A model generated the notes under the pieces. The model did no database searches and was not told the origin of the DNA. It was given only the letters and a program-made list of their open reading frames with translations. From positions 1 through 9,957 of the forward strand of contig JAKBAU010000122.1 of assembly GCA_021808875.1 (NCBI GenBank): a stretch of 9,957 nt of DNA, read 5' to 3'. The DNA is from Pseudomonadota bacterium. GTDB lineage: Bacteria; Pseudomonadota; Alphaproteobacteria; Micropepsales; Micropepsaceae. Below, piece by piece: positions 8,701-9,957 of this stretch; within the stretch, counting starts at the first letter, position 1, and each line of letters opens with the position of its first letter. A program made the translations under genes and the position numbers.

Positions 8701-9693
8701 GTCGGCTACTTCAATTCACTGCGCGAGTTGGGCGGAATGAAGCGCCTCGCCGAGGACGACGTTCAGACGCGATCCTTCCGCGTGAGCATGAGCCTCGTCG
8801 ATCGGCCAGGTTTGTCGCAGCGGCGCGTCGATGACGTCCGCGAACTGACATCCCGTGTCTCCAGTCACGACATCCCGCGCTATCTCGATCAGCTCGAGAT
8901 CCCCTTCAATGGGACGTTCGATTCCGGGATAGGGAAATGGGCAGAGCATCGCGCTCCAGGCGACCCGCGCCCGATCGACGTCGTTCTGGCGACCAACATG
9001 CTTTCGGTCGGCGTCGACGTGAGCCGTCTCGGTGTCATGGTCGTCAACGGCCAACCGAAGGGGACGGCGGAATACATCCAGGCCACCAGCCGCGTGGGAC
9101 GCACGCTGCCGGGCTTGGTGGCCACCGTGCTCACCTGGGCGCGCCCGCGTGATCTCTCACACTACGAGACGTTCGAACACTATCACGCGACCTTCTATCA
9201 GCACGTCGAAGCCCAGTCCGTGACGCCATTCTCGCCGCGGGCGTTGGACCGTGGTCTCACGGGGGCGATGCTGTCGATCATCCGTAACACTTATGACCCT
9301 TTCGCGCCGAACACGGGCGCGGGCGCGATGAATAGCCCGAGCCGGCCGGAAATGACGGCGACAATCGGCGCCGTAGCCGACCGGACCTGGGAGGTCACGG
9401 AGGATTCGACCAAGAAGGCACTGATCGAACGGGAACTGAAGCATCGCGCGGACGACTGGGCCAAAGAAGCCGGCGTGGGAGGCCGCACGCTCGTCTATCA
9501 AAAATATGGGGCAGGCCCGACGGCGTATCCGCTCCTGGAAGCTCCGGGCGTGAAGCCGTGGACAGACTGGACGGTCCCGATGTCCATGCGTGAGGTCGAA
9601 CCCGGTGTGAGGCTGGTGATGGAGGACTCTCGCTCGACGAGCGATCCATCCTGGCGCGCGCGCGTGATCCCGGCGAATGGGGGCGAGGCGTGA
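5716..9693 (+). CDS. drmA: DISARM helicase DrmA
   Basis: This is a 1325-residue superfamily 2 DExH helicase. In DISARM, DrmA forms the core complex with DrmB, binds DNA and is needed for phage restriction. The N-terminal region (about 1-165) leads to an acidic, Ala-rich linker (170-223), then a probable beta-rich domain (about 225-400) and a helical, arginine-rich region (about 455-575). The motor motifs are Walker A FPTGGGKT (609-616), Walker B DEFH (865-868), motif III STAT (905-908), a motif V region around TNMLSVGVD (1093-1101), and motif VI QATSRVGR (1122-1129) with R1126 and R1129 as arginine-finger candidates. All key residues look intact. Between Walker A and DEFH is an insert of about 250 residues with cysteines C731, C734, C757 and C764 in a zinc-ribbon-like pattern, and a second Cys/His group (C823, H833, C835, H839). 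The gene overlaps drmB by 4 nt. The drmB neighbour makes DrmA far more likely than an unrelated DEAD/DEAH helicase. Confidence 0.92.
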   Translation: MTTTADPEIQGWLAKEPTWLGPCILQLDGERSTFAAVEDGHWIVVAGVDGGLKSVGRILRIRSDLANTTIYFDRLHSFRTPGSASDVGLTLPAGPIGRLRPEDLATIFALGGISPASVPLIQNVTYVRNLLELAVRDDLLGPAGGPHELIKDMSVRDRYLVGKLAPRRPGDGETTAVEPAAAADEVGDIEDERAASIHEPGAEFASASGRVEPEDDALDEIDTTNNQSLVPSSLGLTFCVASGVESLSVDVRWGCYERVPSDEHDIVKTRKNRATGKEEATKVKVWRRIPCGGIVPVPLKDGPIRPSTPDRDQPDVRLQGAVRTNDQGERLITLFLVNGQLEPEDNKDRAWLFQPEISVTPPEGAADKAIFRRRPSNEIVVDDPERDRLALIYRNRLEFAVGHGVSVHADTMPEDSGKAWRIRTEIIPRYEIAVTETPGLDPDDRPAMRRMVDEGWLDMSRLAELEPQALRDALSCLVDDYAVWIEERRARLKSEITGFDEPGRDVIARCEDTLRRLREGMSTLFSDDAALSAFRFANRSMALQRVRSLYALKRRRGEAADVAQLDIPRNRSWRPFQLAFLLLSVPSLADPAHPDRTKPVEAFADLLWFPTGGGKTEAYLGVAAFAMAMRRLKNDLGGLDASRGLAVIMRYTLRLLTLQQFQRATALLCAMEVIRRGDEKTWGKEPFSLGLWVGNRVTPGRTEDAHQAIEALRNGDRNRAGISSPAQLTSCPWCGSEISAGRDIEVDRIVGRTLIHCGDKLGTCEFSRAGSSRLAHPGLPVKVVDEEIYHRPPTMMIATVDKFAMMAWRPEVRNLFGRVDEECERHGLLWPRHDCGTGHRARGSHPAAKVKQVRTLRPPDLIIQDEFHLISGPLGTMVGLYESAVDELSTWPLGDTKVRPKVVASTATVRRAEDQVRNVFMRRISVFPPSGLDVEDNFFSVQRPIEEKPGRRYMGICAPGSSRPAVLIRTYTAFLTAAQALFDRFGPVADPYMTLVGYFNSLRELGGMKRLAEDDVQTRSFRVSMSLVDRPGLSQRRVDDVRELTSRVSSHDIPRYLDQLEIPFNGTFDSGIGKWAEHRAPGDPRPIDVVLATNMLSVGVDVSRLGVMVVNGQPKGTAEYIQATSRVGRTLPGLVATVLTWARPRDLSHYETFEHYHATFYQHVEAQSVTPFSPRALDRGLTGAMLSIIRNTYDPFAPNTGAGAMNSPSRPEMTATIGAVADRTWEVTEDSTKKALIERELKHRADDWAKEAGVGGRTLVYQKYGAGPTAYPLLEAPGVKPWTDWTVPMSMREVEPGVRLVMEDSRSTSDPSWRARVIPANGGEA
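6223..6384 (+). other. Acidic low-complexity linker within DrmA
   Basis: DrmA residues 170-223 are rich in Ala, Glu and Asp, with a run of four alanines and several acidic pairs and few large hydrophobics. This looks like a flexible linker between the N-terminal region and the following beta-rich domain. The reading frame is continuous. Confidence 0.5.
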
Positions 9694-9957
9694 GCAAGAC
9701 ACCCGTAGGCGAAGTCCGCCCCAGCCAACTTCTTTGGACCTATGGCCCCGGTGCGCTGATTGATCTGCCCAATCTATCGGTGGTCACGATGGGGACCGAC
9801 CGTTGGGAAAGGGACAGGTGTCAGCCCATCCAGGAGGCGCGGTTGCTGGCGAACGTCCGGAGTGTTCTTGGACCTCAGGTGGAGTCGTTGCGGATGCCGC
9901 CGATCGGCGAGCGTGACGTCGTCGATCCATTCTCACCTGCCGCCCTGATCGGTGTGC
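9690..9957 (+). CDS. drmB: DISARM protein DrmB, N-terminal part (3' partial)
   Basis: A frame starting at GTG 9690 overlaps the drmA TGA by 4 nt (GTGA) and stays open to the window end, giving 89 codons. The product has RPSQLLWTYGPGALIDLPN near the N-terminus (residues 10-28), which I recognise as typical of DrmB proteins of the DUF1998 family, followed by the strand VVTMGTDRW. DrmB is the partner of DrmA; the DrmA-DrmB complex is the DNA-binding core of DISARM. The DUF1998 domain would lie further downstream and is not visible. The start choice rests on the conserved motif being only about 10 residues in, on the overlap with drmA, and on a GGGGG at 9679-9683, 6 nt upstream. The overlap suggests translational coupling and balanced subunit synthesis. 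Confidence 0.88.
   Translation, partial: MSKTPVGEVRPSQLLWTYGPGALIDLPNLSVVTMGTDRWERDRCQPIQEARLLANVRSVLGPQVESLRMPPIGERDVVDPFSPAALIGV

Noticed and set aside
9760..9948. Plus-strand 62-codon frame at the window end
   Set aside because: It is out of frame with the DrmB N-terminus, which carries the conserved RPSQLL and GPGALIDLP residues; the product is Arg/Trp/Ser-rich.

Overview
The window is a single, tightly packed, plus-strand gene block in high-GC DNA. Third codon positions are GC-rich and long antisense shadow ORFs are common. Codon use and gene style suggest a Pseudomonadota genome, perhaps alphaproteobacterial, but no housekeeping gene is present to fix the taxon, so this is a weak inference.

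Layout. (1) 3-3221: most of a large Eco57I/TaqI-type N6-adenine DNA methyltransferase, open at its 5' end. (2) 3214-3285: a 23-codon mini-ORF with its own Shine-Dalgarno, overlapping the genes on both sides. (3) 3282-4697: a GHKL (Hsp90/MutL/MORC-like) ATPase. (4) 4701-5696: an unassigned protein with a Rossmann, methyltransferase-like N-terminal half. (5) 5716-9693: a 1325-residue DExH helicase with the Walker A, DEFH, STAT and QATSRVGR motifs expected of DrmA. (6) 9690-9957: the first 89 codons of DrmB, starting at a GTG that overlaps the drmA stop codon and running off the window. Gaps are 19 nt or less, or genes overlap, so one polycistronic message is likely. No promoter, terminator, RNA gene, CRISPR array or insertion sequence was seen.

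Interpretation. Methyltransferase plus DrmA helicase plus DrmB is the core of a class 1 DISARM anti-phage system, in which the methylase marks self DNA and the DrmA-DrmB complex acts on unmarked invading DNA. The canonical class 1 order as I know it is drmD-drmMI-drmA-drmB-drmC. Here two extra genes, the GHKL ATPase and the Rossmann protein, sit in the same operon between drmMI and drmA. This insertion is the most interesting feature and suggests a DISARM variant with an added ATP-driven or sensing module. drmD is expected upstream and drmC downstream, both outside the window.

The methyltransferase is mosaic: its catalytic half is GC-rich, while the presumed target-recognition half (about 1730-2910) is clearly AT-richer. 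This suggests exchange of the specificity module.
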